A stretch of DNA of 64,000 nucleotides from Pegea sp. RAD2-039 (GCA_034620365.1 JAQGEQ010000071.1:2542001-2606000); one strand, 5' to 3'; shown: positions 36,309 to 50,070, numbered from the stretch's first letter. Program-made: numbers and translations. Notes: generated from the sequence alone by a model not told the origin.

Positions 36309-39192
36309 CTAAAGATTATAAAGCTGAATAAAATAAGCTACAAAAGTCTTAAAAACATTCTTAAATTATTTCATAATAAAACTAAAGAATAGTCATGACA
36401 AACATGATTATGGTATTAATGATCTATGATAGAATAATATATTATTTGAGTATAATATAAAGTACTATAAAAATTAATATAAATAGAATTTAATTGTCAA
36501 ATTTATTCTACATAATTTATCTTATAATACAAGATTCTGTTAAAGAAATACAGAATAAGATTTTAATGAATTTTTAAAAATTAAAATAAAAAAATAATCT
36601 TGGAGAGTAAGAAATTAAAAATATCTGAAAATTTAAATCAGCCATCAATAATAATTCTAAAGAAATTACACAATTACTTATTTTAATCGAAAATTTTATT
36701 AAAAAATACTGATATATTTTGATTAAGCTTTCCATGGTTAAGTTAATTAAAATTTTTATCAGTTTCTGTTACTAGCCAACTACCAGAAAAGTAAAGCTAA
36801 ACCATAACAGCTTTAAATAAATGTTTTTATACTAAAAGGGCGATACCAACTATTTTGGCTGATTTATATTATATTTTTTAAAAGAGATTTATTTAAACAA
36901 TTTATAGTAAAACAAAATTTCTGTTGTCAAACTTTGCTTGTGATTTTATGAATTTTATTTATTTTATGTTATAAAATATTTTAGAAAAAAACTTGATAAA
37001 AAGTATAAGCCAATGATTGAAACTAGGTTTTAATTACTTATTTTTAATAAATAGATTTATACACACATGGGAAGAAAAACAATATTATCTAATTGATTAA
37101 AGCTTAATTAAAAATATAAACCCATATCAAACACTAATTTAAAAATGGGAAGCTTATTTAAGTCATTTTAAGCCATCTTTCTTGTCCTACCATAATAAAT
37201 TAATAAGTAACTTAAGTTTGCTCATTATAACACTTGAAAACTTTTAGCCTAATCTTTATTACAACTTCAACATTTATGTGCTGCTTTTTACATCTCAATG
37301 ACTCACTCTAAATTGAAACGCCTTATCAAGAAATCCTTAATGCAGCTTTTTATTTTGTTTTCACGCAAATCTGATAAACTTTAGAAAAACAACAAAAAGT
37401 CCAACTACAGCAGAAAATTTATGATTTGTTGTTTAATATGTTCAAGATGAAACGATCTAATTTTCATTAAAGTCTTTTTAGCTATCATTTTTACGAACAA
37501 TCATAAATGACAGCAGTTTTTTAAAGCTCGTGAGTGCCACAAATCAAATGCTTCAAAAGATAAACTAATTTTTTTTTTTTTTTCTTTTTGATCTACTAAG
37601 TTCATGAAAGGATCCATTCTGGGCAACGAGTTTTTCTGCTCTTCTATTTTTCTTGTTATTAACAACATATCTATTTAAAGTAGGACCGGGTACTATAATT
37701 ATTTTGTAATAGCTTTAGCGACGCTTATGTTAATAACCGGTTACTAAGTAGGTGGCGGTGAACTGTAAAATAGTTTCTAATTAAAACAAAATAAGCTTAA
37801 AATACTCAAACCAGATACTCAAAAAGTATCTTTAGGAACAACATCAGACTTTTCAAGTTCTTGTGATTAAAACTCTAGAAAATCATTTAAATATGTAATG
37901 TACAAATGGATTAAAGATTATTCCCTGCTTCGGCCGAGAACGGCTGTGACAGTAATTATAAAGATCTAGGTGCAGCAGGATTCCACTCTCCACGTTAACA
38001 AGGTTATGCAGTGTAACAGACGGAGCTACTAGTACGACTACGAGTACAGTGACAAGCCGCTTATGGGGCTTCCATTCTGGCTTTAAATTTGGAGTTTTGC
38101 TTCTCCAAAAAGTGCTGGCATTAACCAGACTCCCTTTTATCTGGGTTTTTATAGTCTTTTCCTCGTCTCAAATATTTGTCCACCTGGGCTCGAACTTGGA
38201 ATGTTTCGCTTGGTAGGCGGGTGTGGTAGCCGCTATACCAGACAGATGAATGATTTTTTACTAGTAAAAAAATAACTACTGTATACTACTTTGCAGATTT
38301 ATAACTTTGTTACAAAAACTTTCCAAAAAACTTTCCAAAAAACTTGCAGCTTCAAAGTGAAAAGTATGTGACTAAAAGTTTTTAAATTGTCTTGTATGAT
38401 CGACTAAATACAAATAAAAAGTCTCTTTAATTGTCATCTAAATATACATATGTTTATAAAAGTGTGGTTATAAAAAGGCTTTCGAAAATATTTTTCTAAA
38501 GAGTTGCAAAAAAGTTTTGAAACAGTAGTTCTAATTTCTCTAAGTTAGACTAAGCTTTAGAAAAAAGGGTTTAATTTTAAATAAACAAAAAAGGTTTGGT
38601 TGAAAAAGCAAAATTGATAATTCAATAAAATACACAATTTAAATTTATAGATATAATTCAAAGGTGTTGCTGGATTATAGGATAACAATCTGAAGAATTA
38701 CATTTCAAAATTGACGTGTTGAATCTGCAAAACTTTTGATCTAAGAAAAGAATGTTGCATCTGAAAAATTTAATCTACTTTAAAGCTTTTTATCAAATTT
38801 ACTTGTGGCAAACAAAACCTATCGGTTTACCATAAATTAAGTCTTCTAAATTTTCAAACAGCTTTTTTATCATTTTTAATTTATTGGAAATCTATCTTTA
38901 AAATAAAGTATAGATTTTAATCTTCTTAGAAATGTTTTTCTTTATCATAGGGTTTTAAATTCAACATGTATTAGTTATATTTTTTATTAAAAAATAAGTA
39001 ACAGCATCTTTTTACACAAATTTATTTTATTTCTCAAATTCAAGTTTAGCAAATATTGACTCTTAATAATTTTTTTCAAATAAATCAAGTTATGGTATAG
39101 ATGGATTAAAGTAGAAGTTGCACCAATACTTGAACACAATAAAAGAATTTTACTTTCATGATTTTTACATTGTATGGTTAACATCATTATGT
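36309..39192. other. Gap between DUOX 3' end and TAF7 5' end, holds a SINE
   Basis: AT-rich, with the SINE at 37925-38245 as the only recognised feature. TAF7 promoter elements should lie near 36.3-36.6 kb, but none is identifiable by eye. Confidence 0.6.
37925..38245 (-). mobile_element. tRNA-derived SINE, copy 2
   Basis: Read on the minus strand the element starts with a tRNA-like head carrying an A box (TGGTATAGCGG, complement of 38230-38240) and a B box (AGTTCGAGCCC, complement of 38186-38196), separated by about 33 nt as in tRNA genes. That makes it a Pol III-type SINE. The body of about 230 bp is shared with the copy at 29985-30350 and shows no resemblance to a protein. It is GC-rich compared with its surroundings. 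The 3' tail near 37925 is not clearly delimited and I could not define a target-site duplication. Confidence 0.85.
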
Positions 39193-42100
39193 TTAAAAAT
39201 TTTCAAAATGATGACTAAAAATCGCCCCCTTCTGTGTATTTAACTCAAAACATGCAGCATCCACACTATGGGTCATTGGAGGTGGTCCACAACTGAAGAT
39301 ACCAAATTTCTTAACCTTTTGAAAAATAATATTTGCTTAGAAATATCGTTCATTTCATAAAGTGTTTTTAAAGTTACTTCGCTATAATTTTCTTTGATTG
39401 ATGAAAGAAACTGTTGAATGTTTGGTCGACCAAAATGGGTTTTTGCACGCAATCCAGTAAATAGAGATTTCCTAGAGACCTTATGAAATCTTTTTTCACA
39501 TATATACTTCAAAAAAAAATCAATTGTTCGAAACTATTTTCGAAATTTTTGTGTAAAAACACATTTTATAAAATTTCATTTTAAAGTGAAAAACATTCGT
39601 TAAAAAACAATGGTATTATGTAGCGATCGTGATTATAGTTTAAATGCTGAAAGAGCTCAAGTGAAATTTGACACATTCAAAATCCTTTTACGTAAGCTTA
39701 CCAGCATTGTTGTTCGCAAGTCAAACTTTTGAGCCATCTGAGTAATAAAGATATGTATGTGAATTTTACCATGGGAATTTGTTTGTACTTCTACCAGTCT
39801 TAATATATCCATTAGCCATTCATATTGTTTTTGGTCTCTCGTTATCCAAACGAAATGAACCTGAAAAATATATTTTTGCTTGATTGAAGAAAGCAAGCAA
39901 TGATTTCTAATCAAAAGGTCAATGTTGTTATGAAAATAAAACTTTAAAAGTTGGTATTTGGTATTTGAGTTTAAGATTTAACCTTTTTGTTCAAATTTGA
40001 CACATTTAAAAACGTAGTGAGCTACATCATTTTCAGCTTTGTTAATTTGTTAGCATTTCTTATGCTTATATATTCTTATGCAAAGTAATACTTACTGCTT
40101 TACAAATATCACTTGTTCTGTCAAAAGAATAAACAATGTCCTTCAAAATAGATGCAAAAGGTGTAACACCAATTCCTCCTCCAAATAAGACAGCCACTTT
40201 ATATTTATACCAATCTTGGTGTCCTTCTCCGAACGGCCCATCCAAAAATATCTAAAATAGTAACACAACTTACTTGTAGTTTACCTTTCACTTATTTAAC
40301 TTTCTACAAAAATTGACTGAAGCATTTAAAAAAGGATAATGACGAGTTAAATTAATCGTTATAAAAGATTCAAAAGTGAATTTATTTTTCAAAAGTTTTT
40401 AAAACAACAATACAAACCTTAGGAAGAGATTTTGATTTTTCGCTGTAGATCTCTCTTATATTTTTAGTCCATGGACCAACTGCACGAATATGAAGAGTCA
40501 AGTTTTTTTCGTTTGGCGCAGACGAGATTGTGAAAGGATGATATTCGTGTTTAGAAAGACTAGAACAAGCAATTTTCACCTACGAAAATTGTTCAGCTTT
40601 AACCTCAGAAAGAGAATAATACTTTAGTATAAGAAATTATCAAGCTGTTTATATATCAACAACTGTGGCAATCAATTTCTTCTTGTTATATACTTTTCAC
40701 AAATTTGTACAAAAGACAGCATAGCTTTTTACAAACTTAAACCTAAGCTTTAAAATGCTTGATTCTTAAAAGATCTCTAACCCATTGTCCAGCTTTGAAT
40801 ACAAAATTTTGTGGCTTCTTTATTTCTAAATAAGTTACATTTGAAGGTAGTAACTGAGATTTTAAAACTTCAATTTCAAAACTACTACGACGCATCGAAT
40901 ATAATCGATCCAAAGTATACAAGATGGCAAAACCAAGAAAGTAATTTTGGAAGCTGGGCACCTGCAAGTATCAGTTGTTCAATATTTCCATTTTAAAATA
41001 TTTCCTCAAAACTTTTTTATTTTCTTATTTAAAGTTTTTAAATTCTTTATAAGTTTAATTTAATCAATAAATTCGTTATAACTAAAATAAATAAAGTATT
41101 TTGATTTATTTTATAGAAAGGTCTAAGGTGAATAAAAACATATCAAGAAATTATCATTACATTCAGTAGATGAAATAAAATGAAAAGTTACTTGGATAAG
41201 CATTCCGCTTCCGTGTAGCACTGTAAAAACGTAGACTAAAATAAAGCCGACGTAATGAGTAAATCGAAACCACTGATGTAAAGACTTGCGAACAAAGTCC
41301 ATCGCAAATACATACCTAGAAGCCATTGTTAAATTATACCATTTTGCTAAAATTTTTCATAAAAGATTTATTAACTTACATAATAATAAGAATAATACAT
41401 AGAATGACGCCAGTAATTCCAGTAATCGTTTGAAAACACCAAAACACAAAATTAGGAACAAAATTACTTGAAAAACAGATATCAGGAAAAAAACAACTCA
41501 TATCAAATGGAGATTGAGTGGAAATTTCATAAAAATTCACTCCATGTGCGACAACATGAATCACTAAACAACAAACAATTATTCATACTACTTTTACATT
41601 TTCTACGTCTATTATCACCCGTAAAAAACATTGCAATCCAAGCTATCACTACATGAAAGTCGACTGCTGCGTCAAATGGTATATAACGTTGAAGAAAAGT
41701 TTCTCGAAAAAACGTCAGAGTATTTCTTGACATAGTTAGTAATAGGGAAGAGAAATTAAATGATAAAGCCGCTCCTGATGCTCGCGCAATGGCCACTGTT
41801 ACTCCTCCAATACTAAGCAGTCCTGAACCTTGATTAGATATCACCGCCCCTGAACAAAACATTTTGTTATATCGCTTTACTTAGCTGATGAAATTATTTA
41901 TTTACAGAAGGCTTTTGCAAAAATTCCAACTGTTAGAAGGATGTAAAGGTTCATGATGAAGATATGACGAGAATAATATTCATTCAGTTTTGAAATGGCG
42001 GCAGAAACGGAAGAAGATGTTTTGTTCTGTTCTACTAGGTTTCTTGTTGTCGAGTAGTTTTCATATTTTTTTGCTTCAAGGTTTGTTTTTCTGTACATAT

Positions 42101-45100
42101 ATATATTAAGCTGAATTTATGAGCTAATTAAGATACTTGTTGTTAGTTTAAGATTGTTTAAACTTACTTTTGGAAAAAAGGGATTGCATCTTTTAGCTTT
42201 TCACTCTTTCTCTTTTTTATTTTTTGTGCAAATTGACTTTTGATATTTGGCAACATTGCTGTGATTTATATAAATGAACAAAAGTTTCAATTTATATTTG
42301 TTTTCAAACCATTTTCGTTGAACAAAGTCGCGGATGTCAACTCTGATTCATGCTTTTTCATTATCCAAAGAAAATCTTGAACAGTTAGATACTCAGGTTG
42401 CCTCACATTGGTTTCAGCTAACATTTTTTCTGCTACAATCTCAATAATATTTTCGTCAACTTCAAAGCCTCCAAGATTGATAAGCGATCTACAATGTTTG
42501 AGGTCTTACTCTAAGGCCTAAATTATAGTGTACAGACCCTAATCTAATCATCTTATGTGTACAAGAACTGTTTAAAATATTTTTAAAAAAATTCTTACTT
42601 TAACATGTTTTTGAACTCTGGTATGCTCAATTTGCCTCGATTATTTAAATCATACATATTAAAGATGGTTCTTGCTTTGTCTTCAGCAGAGCCTGTGTAA
42701 CACAAGTATTTTGTTTACTAAAATTATAAAAAAATACTATTTTTAAATCAACCTTTAACGAAAATAAAGATGATAATGCAAAAATCCTTAAAAGTTATTT
42801 TGCAATCTTCTGACTTTTTACAAATATTGAAGATGTTTTGAACAAAGTCATTATCAACTGTAAGGTCAAGTAATTCTGCAAATTCTTCTCTAGTTATTTC
42901 AGCTGATTGAAAAAACTGCTTTTCTTCAAAGCTGAGTTCTTCTGTATCTTCGATTCTTTCCATTGATAGCGCCTAAAATAATTAAAAGTTTTGATAGTTT
43001 TTCTACTTAGCAGTATATCCGAACGTATGAATTAGTTTTAATACCGATGTTAAAGCTTGCTGAAAAAATTCTTGCAATTTCATATCTTGTTTTGCTTTCG
43101 TTTTTGTTTTCTTAAACAGCTGATTTTCAGACATCATATGCTGAGTGAAAGGAATATTCTTTGAAAGAAAAATCAGAAGATCACTGTAGAAGTGTTCTCT
43201 AAGATGTATGTCCGTAAAATCCAGCAACTAAAAATATTTAACTTTTTGTTTGATCAGTTTATATATTCTTGTTTATTTGAAAGTTACTAAATAGATATTA
43301 TTGAAACCATGAGTTTTGATCATTTTAAATAATTTTAAAATAAACAGGAGTGTTTTAAAAGTACTTTATCTTAAAGCGTTCTTGCCAAATTTGTTTGACT
43401 AAAATATGCCTTTCAACTCACTAAATCATAATTTTTTATCTGATTGATCAAAATAGATATGAACTGTTGGTTTCCGTTTTCGCTTCTAAGTATCTCGAGC
43501 TGGGTGCTTTTGGTCAGATCTATATCTCTCAAGATCTTCTTTTGTTTAAAGCACATTACTCGAATGATATATGGCTCAAGTAATATAATCTATAATCAGA
43601 TAGCTAAAGCCTATAAATCTAATATATCATCTTTTAACTTACTTCAATTGGACGAACATTAGTTGAGTCAGAAAGTACCTCGAAAGACGCATATCCTTTT
43701 TCTGACTTTACAATTTTTCGCGCGGTTAATTGATTTCCAGAAATTTTAGATTTCTGCTGAAGAGCTTTCCGACATTCAGCTACAGCCAGGAGGTAGATGA
43801 CTGAAAATGAAAAGCAACTACGATAAGATTTATGTCTTTTATTTCGCTGAGAATCAAACTTACATGCAGCAACTAAACCAACAAAAATAAAAGTTATCGT
43901 GAACCAAAGCTTGTTGCTGGTTGTAAAATAATCGAAAGTTTTCAACTGGATGCAATCTTCCAACATATCTGATGTCAACTGAACTGGTTGCCCACAGCTG
44001 TCATCACCATCTTCAATCGATGTGTTTAATACGAGCGCCGAAAATGATGACGTCACTAACCGAAACTCCATACAAAAAGCGATTCTCCCAAATCAGTTGA
44101 TCCGTTTAAACTTGGAAAAACTCGCAAGATGACGTCACGGATGGTAAGAGCGCGAATCTCGGCAATATCTTGACCACTTAACATTCTATGAAGATGTAGA
44201 AATATAAATGGAGCTTTAAGGTCTTAAAACAGGGGTACCTATTTTTAGGGTTCTCAAACCAAAATCGATCTGCATCGCGTATTTTCATGAATTGCTCTCT
44301 GAGAAGAAGATCAATGATCTCTCCTGGTGCTCCAGATGTTTTGGTTTCCAACATTGCACCAACAAAAACATCCAAATCATTAACATCCAAAAAGAGCTCT
44401 TCTAAATCTCTAAGAAGCTGAAACAAATTACCTTAATTTTGATCCTAAGTTTTTCCAAACTTTACTTTTGATCCTTCGGACGAGTTAAAAAGCTCGGGAT
44501 TAATCTCGCGAAAAGTCATTCTAGTTGCCAAGGACAGCCCTGCACGCGCTGAGTTGTAGTCTGTAAGCCCATGGTCACGTCCTCTCTACCCATCAATAAA
44601 CAGGTTGTCATAGCAATTAATGATATCAGCTACAAACCTGGATGGTTTCAGCAATGATGTCACGCCGCGAGAAGTGAAGCGTACCGTGGTAGAAATCATT
44701 AAGGTCTTCGACAAAGACCGCGTCCTCTTTTTCAGCTAGCTGACTACTCATTCCCATCACCAAATCTTCAACTTCCGATTGTTTGATCACGTTCTGCTCA
44801 AATAAATCAAATAAAATGGTTATAGATAGAAAGCGTGAACAAATGAAAAAATTTGGCCGTTTTACATCTGGACGCAACTCACCTGAGAGTTCCAATAAGT
44901 GTTGCAGAGACGAAGTATTTTCTGAGTGGTTTGTTTTACGAGGTTGTGTTTTTTAAACGACAAAAAACACATTCGCCCAAACTGTTGAAAAACTGAGCAT
45001 GAAAACGTTTTCGCGATTCAATTTTCATTTTACTTGTTTCTGCGACTTCGGTGATAAACTCCTGGAGGAATCAAAGTCTTGGTATAAGAGGTTGCAACAG

Positions 45101-46611
45101 TGTAAAACGTATTTGAGACTCCCAAAGATAAGGATGGCTTGTACCCTGAATGATAGCTTATTACGTGACTGATTTCCTACCAACATAAAATACTACGAAC
45201 CCGAATACTCCGGTAAATTTGAAGCAGCCGACCGTCCGAGTAGTATTGGTAACCATTCGTAAAGTACAATATTCTGCAATTTAGATAATCTAAATCTAAA
45301 TTCTGAAGAATAAATTTCGAAGTTTGCTGTTTGCAGTAAAATAATTTTGCTTTAATTTTTACATATTGCAAACTTACAAAATTAGGAATAAATTTTATAA
45401 ATAAAAGGTTAAAACCTGGAAAGTAGCTATATTTTGATCCTTGGCAGCTTGAAAAACTCTTTCTTCACTCCAATCTTGATTTTTATCTCTAATTTTTCGA
45501 GCTAACCAGTTGTGGTGACGAAACCAAATAGTTCCAATAGTTAACAAAAATGGGTTTTCATTAATATGCTTTAATCCAGTTACTACAAAACTCAAAAAAG
45601 TTAAACTTCGTCCAATCAGCAATTGAAGATTTACTCACAATGCAAGCGGCTCGAAGCCTGCATCTTGTCATCATACACTGATGGTTGATTGGTTAGAGGT
45701 AATCCTTTCCAGTTAAGAGGTGGTAAAAGTCCTTGATCATTATATGACTCTAACTCACCCCGGCAATCAGAAGGATTTGTCTGAAATAGTAAATAATTTT
45801 CATCTGACTCGCTTAGCAACAGATTGGGTGATGTCACCTGACTTGTAAATATATTCGAATTTAATGATCTCAATGGACAGTTTTTGCGACGTAAACGTAA
45901 CTGATCAGTCCACAATCGCTCATTACCATATATACTGCTTCCGTCTATGTATGACGTCACAGAAGTCAGCTGCTCTCGAGGGTAATTAACTGACTTTCCA
46001 GTAAGGTCATCATCAAATTGTGAACGCAAGTATGGAATTGTCCGTGAGGCGTTAAAAGCGCGATCATTGAGTGGAATTGGGATATTAAAGTACTCCCGAG
46101 GACATCCAGCTAGTTCTTCACGCGTTGAAGACGCGATTTCTCCCCATACAAACTCACCTTGTGATAAAATCATTTGATTACGTCATCAGAAATTTTGTTG
46201 ATCAGACTGACTGAAAAATGCGAAGAAAACTGTTTTGTTGTCGATTGAAGGTTTTCCAGATCTTCCACTCATTAGAATGGAGCTGATTGATCTTGAACTA
46301 GGTCTTTTGTGTCCTCCAGGAGATCCAACTCCGTCAGAGTAACGAGGTTCAAATTTTCGATACATTTTTGATCCTAATTTAAAGATCTTTTGAGTTGTAC
46401 ATTTTAGGAACTAGGAGTTAAATTACCAGCTATTCCACTGGAATGTGAAGCTCTATTATTGCTCCATCCATTAGAAGGTCGAAGCTCTTTTCCTCCTGAA
46501 TCATCTATAAAACAGAATTCATTAAAATTTGAGTTGATTAAATGTTAACGAGATTCTACCTGCTAATAATGATGATGTGAGTATAAAGACTCCAAAAAAC
46601 AAAAGTTTCAT
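39193..46611 (-). CDS. DUOX: Dual oxidase (DUOX), complete
   Basis: Thirty-one exons join in phase to 1558 residues (human DUOX about 1550). DUOX makes extracellular H2O2 from cytosolic NADPH, gated by calcium. Order seen: signal peptide ([16 protein letters not shown]); peroxidase-like domain (NNPREQL-type [73 protein letters not shown]); first membrane helix; two EF-hand positions (about 42.6-42.9 kb); six-helix oxidase core with heme His in [15 protein letters not shown] and later THYVGF, VLHGSG; FAD motif [16 protein letters not shown] motifs [17 protein letters not shown] and [12 protein letters not shown]-terminus FENF. Exon ends from the 5' side begin 46611-46560, 46504-46427, 46373-46212, 46157-45639, 45582-45416, 45273-45201, 45145-45034 and finish 39506-39378, 39315-39193. 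Introns at 44011-44060, 45146-45200, 45583-45638 and 46158-46211 are only 50-56 nt. The 22-nt exon at 44992-44971 is the weakest part. An acceptor-like cag ends 30 nt before the start. Confidence 0.95.
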
Positions 46612-48833
46612 TTTAAAACTCTATAACTTAAACAAGGAATTCTGAAATGAGAAAAAATAGCAACATCAAGTTCAGGTAGATTAAATTCTGAATGCTATAT
46701 CTAGATTGACTTCTTCTCACTGATTTATTACTTCTAAAAGCACTTTAAGAAATACCTTCTTTCGTTTACGCTTTTTTGAATGGTATAAAGATACTGAAAA
46801 TATGATACTAACGTAAACGTGATATTTTCTGCAAAAAATGAAGAAGACTTCAAAAAATAGTTTAAGCGGTTTATCTATTCAATTGATCTTGCATCTTTCA
46901 CTTCATATATAACCTAGTATTATTGATATAGTTTCAATAAAATATTTTTGTTTCTATCTTTTTGAAAATAAACTTTTAAAACACTCAAAATACATCTACA
47001 ATTTATATTCAAGCAACAGTAATGTAAAATGAATTTTAAAAAACAAGTCTTGTAACCCATATTTTGTTCTAACAAAAAAGTTTGTGACATTCTATCTACG
47101 AGCTCAGTTATTTTATACCCTTAGCTTAACCGCTAGTAGCATATTAAGGTGTGATAGTCTCTTTACATATGATTGAGGTTATAATTACGATTAAAGTTTA
47201 TTTGCTAAGAAAAAATGATTTATTTATTCTAAATACTAATAAAGATACTAAAAGCTCAATGAAAAATACATTCAGTCGATTTAACTATTTAATGTTTGAA
47301 TTATGAAACTAATAACATTTTCATAAACTGATATTCAAAAAAATATAAAATTCTAAATTATACTAAAATAAAGTTTTATTAATATTATTTCAAACAGAGC
47401 TATTTAAAAACTATTTATTTTACTTTTGTTTACTCAGTTAACAAATATAATAGTGATAATCACTTTACAAACTTTAAAAACTTTACAAACTTTAAGTATA
47501 GAGGTAATTGAGGTTCCAGGAACTGTTGAATATAGGTTTTGATTCAAACTCCTCAATGAAGCAAACCCAAACGTTTCTTTGTTTTTACCTTTTTAAGTTG
47601 TTACTCCTCTTTGCTTAACTTATTCATATATTTCATTATTTGAAAATGGAAAGTTTTAAATAGTGGGTTAAAGAAGAAAAGATTTAGTCATCGTTACAAA
47701 ATATTTGTTGTAAGAAATCTTTCCCCAAAAATTTCCAATGAGTGGAAATTGAGTATTTATTTTTCACTGCTAATTTAATATATGGTTCTTTAATTTGCAT
47801 TAAACATAAATTTAAATCAACAAACGTGATGATAAAAATTATTCTTTACAGATAGAAGTAGTCTCTTTCATTTGATGATAAAGTAAGGGCCAATGAAACT
47901 TTGCTCTATACAGTTTGGAATTCTGCATTTATTTCAATGATTCTGTACTCAATAATCTTCCTCAATTTATAGAGATAACTTAAGTCTCAATTGGTTATTT
48001 TATTTTGGTTATAACATTTTATATATTTATTATATAACTCAGTTCAATTATTTTGAAAAGGTTTAGTCTGATGTAAAACATTATTTGTATTTCTGATTTT
48101 TAAGCTTAAAGACTTTGTACAATTTAATAGAGTAATAAGACATTATTCAATTTTTTGCGTTTATGTCTTTAATTTATTCTCAACATGAGAGCATTATTCT
48201 TGTCTTTAATATGGATTTACAATTGTTTGAACCATGGGTTGAGTTAAAAATCAATTTTATGTTTAGTTAATTATTTTCAAATAAACTAAATGAACTATTT
48301 AATCTCGTTGTTTAAATTGAAGTAAATACAATTTGAAAATATTAAGGTCTTTTTAACTACCATATATGATTTAGAATTTATGTTCGATATTTTAAACAAG
48401 CTTAAAGTTTTATTGGGAAGATTTGAAACTCATTTTTATAATAAAAGAACTATTTGGACTGCTTGAATGATTTCTTTAAACATACTTTTAATAGCAAAGT
48501 TTTAGAAGTTGCTTGTTTTAGTAAACTAAAGTCAATTTGGTTAAACATTTAGTAACTTTCACAAAGTTCAATCAACTGTGTAACGTAATTCGATCGTTTT
48601 ATTTAAATTAAATTCAAGAAAAGAAGCCGTATTGTGTAAGAAGTGTTTATTTAATTCGTAATGCCTAAAACTACACATAAAGATATAATTTTCGCGACTT
48701 AAATTTGTTTGAAAAATTTAGTAAAAATCGAAATGAATTTAAAAAAAGTGAATTTAACTTAACAAAAACATAATAATAAAATGTTTAAATTATCACTTAA
48801 TCGATTCATTTTAAATCTAAATTAGAGATCAGT

Positions 48834-48935
48834 AACGTCAACTAGACTGACGTGTGTTTGTTACGTCATCTAACGTAATGGTCTAATGTTTAAGTCATCT
48901 ATATTTAGTTCTAGTCTGGATTACATATGACGTCG
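48834..48935. promoter_or_regulatory. Cluster of CRE/ATF-like sites
   Basis: Four ACGTCA or TGACGT cores lie within about 100 bp (48835-48840, 48848-48853, 48863-48868, 48928-48933), with a further TAACGTAA-like variant between them. The motif is rare in DNA this AT-rich, and the cores stand 2.2 kb upstream of DUOX and 1.4 kb upstream of the MuRF gene. It is a candidate enhancer for bZIP factors of the CREB/ATF type; the target gene is not determined by sequence. Confidence 0.35.
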
Positions 48936-50042
48936 TTTAGATAACATTGAAAAAAGAAAGACAGCTCACAAAAAAATAATTAAATTTGTTGAGCATTATC
49001 AAAGTTTAATTTTATAATAAGTTTGTAATCTTATGGTTTTAATAAATGTTTCTTGGTGTTTATCAGCATTATATGAAATAATTGTAGACTGCGATTTATG
49101 TAGTGCATGTGACTTACACAACAAGTTATTTTTGTTAGTTGAACATTAATTCATAACAAACTACATTCAAACAATATGATTGGTTTGAGCCCTCATCTAT
49201 TTAAAATGATTTATCCAGACAAATTATGATTTGTTGTTTGATGCTGCAAACATTTTTGGATGGTGATAAGAACTGAAAAATGTCAACAGAAGTTGAAGTG
49301 AAGAAGAGAAATCTAAAATAGAAGCTGATATCAGCTTTGTAATCACGAGTATTCTAGAAACTTAACTGCGAGGTTTATTTGCAACTAATATTCCTATCAA
49401 CTTGTTTTCATCACTTAGTGAGTGCAGAAGGACTGACACTGATTTTCAATAAGATAGAAGTTTTGAGAAAGTTGTGACTAAAAACTGACATTTTATTAGT
49501 TTGTCTTTGCAAGATCTCAACGAGCTCACAAATAGTTTTGTTAATTGTTGTTTCTTTTAATGTTGTTTTTGTTTTTGCTAATGATTTTTTGTATTAAACT
49601 TTTTAATTTAGTTAATAAAATTTAATTTTTTTTAAATGATTTATTAATACTATTAAAAAGATTTGAATCATCAAGCTAAATTTTGATACTTGAATATGAA
49701 TAAGATCTATAAAAAAAAGTAAATCAGATATGAACATCGTATAATATTAATGGTAATAAAACTTACCAAAATATCACTTAGTTAGTAATTTATCAGTATT
49801 TGCTTATTTCCATCATTAACTTATTTTGAGTTTTATGATTTGTTTTAGAGTTGAGATTCATACAAGATATAAGCTAGTCAAAAAGCAAATGAGCTTCTAA
49901 ATCATTAAAGATGAAGCAGGTTATTTCTCAAATACCTTTTAGTTTAGCTTAGTACAAAGTAAGCAGCTGTAACTCCTTCTAATTCATTTATATTCGTGAC
50001 GTAGAACCAATACTCCTGGGATTAAGTTGATGCATGTATTGT

Positions 50043-50070
50043 CACGTGATATTATGAGAGCTTATATATA
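50043..50070 (+). promoter_or_regulatory. Candidate promoter of the MuRF gene: E-box and TATA box
   Basis: A palindromic E-box CACGTG (50043-50048) is followed 14 nt later by TATATATA (50063-50070), and a second E-box, CAGCTG, lies at 49964-49969. The start codon is 240 bp downstream, past an acceptor-like gcag at 50268. TATA-like strings are common in AT-rich DNA, so the pairing with E-boxes is the main support. Confidence 0.35.
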
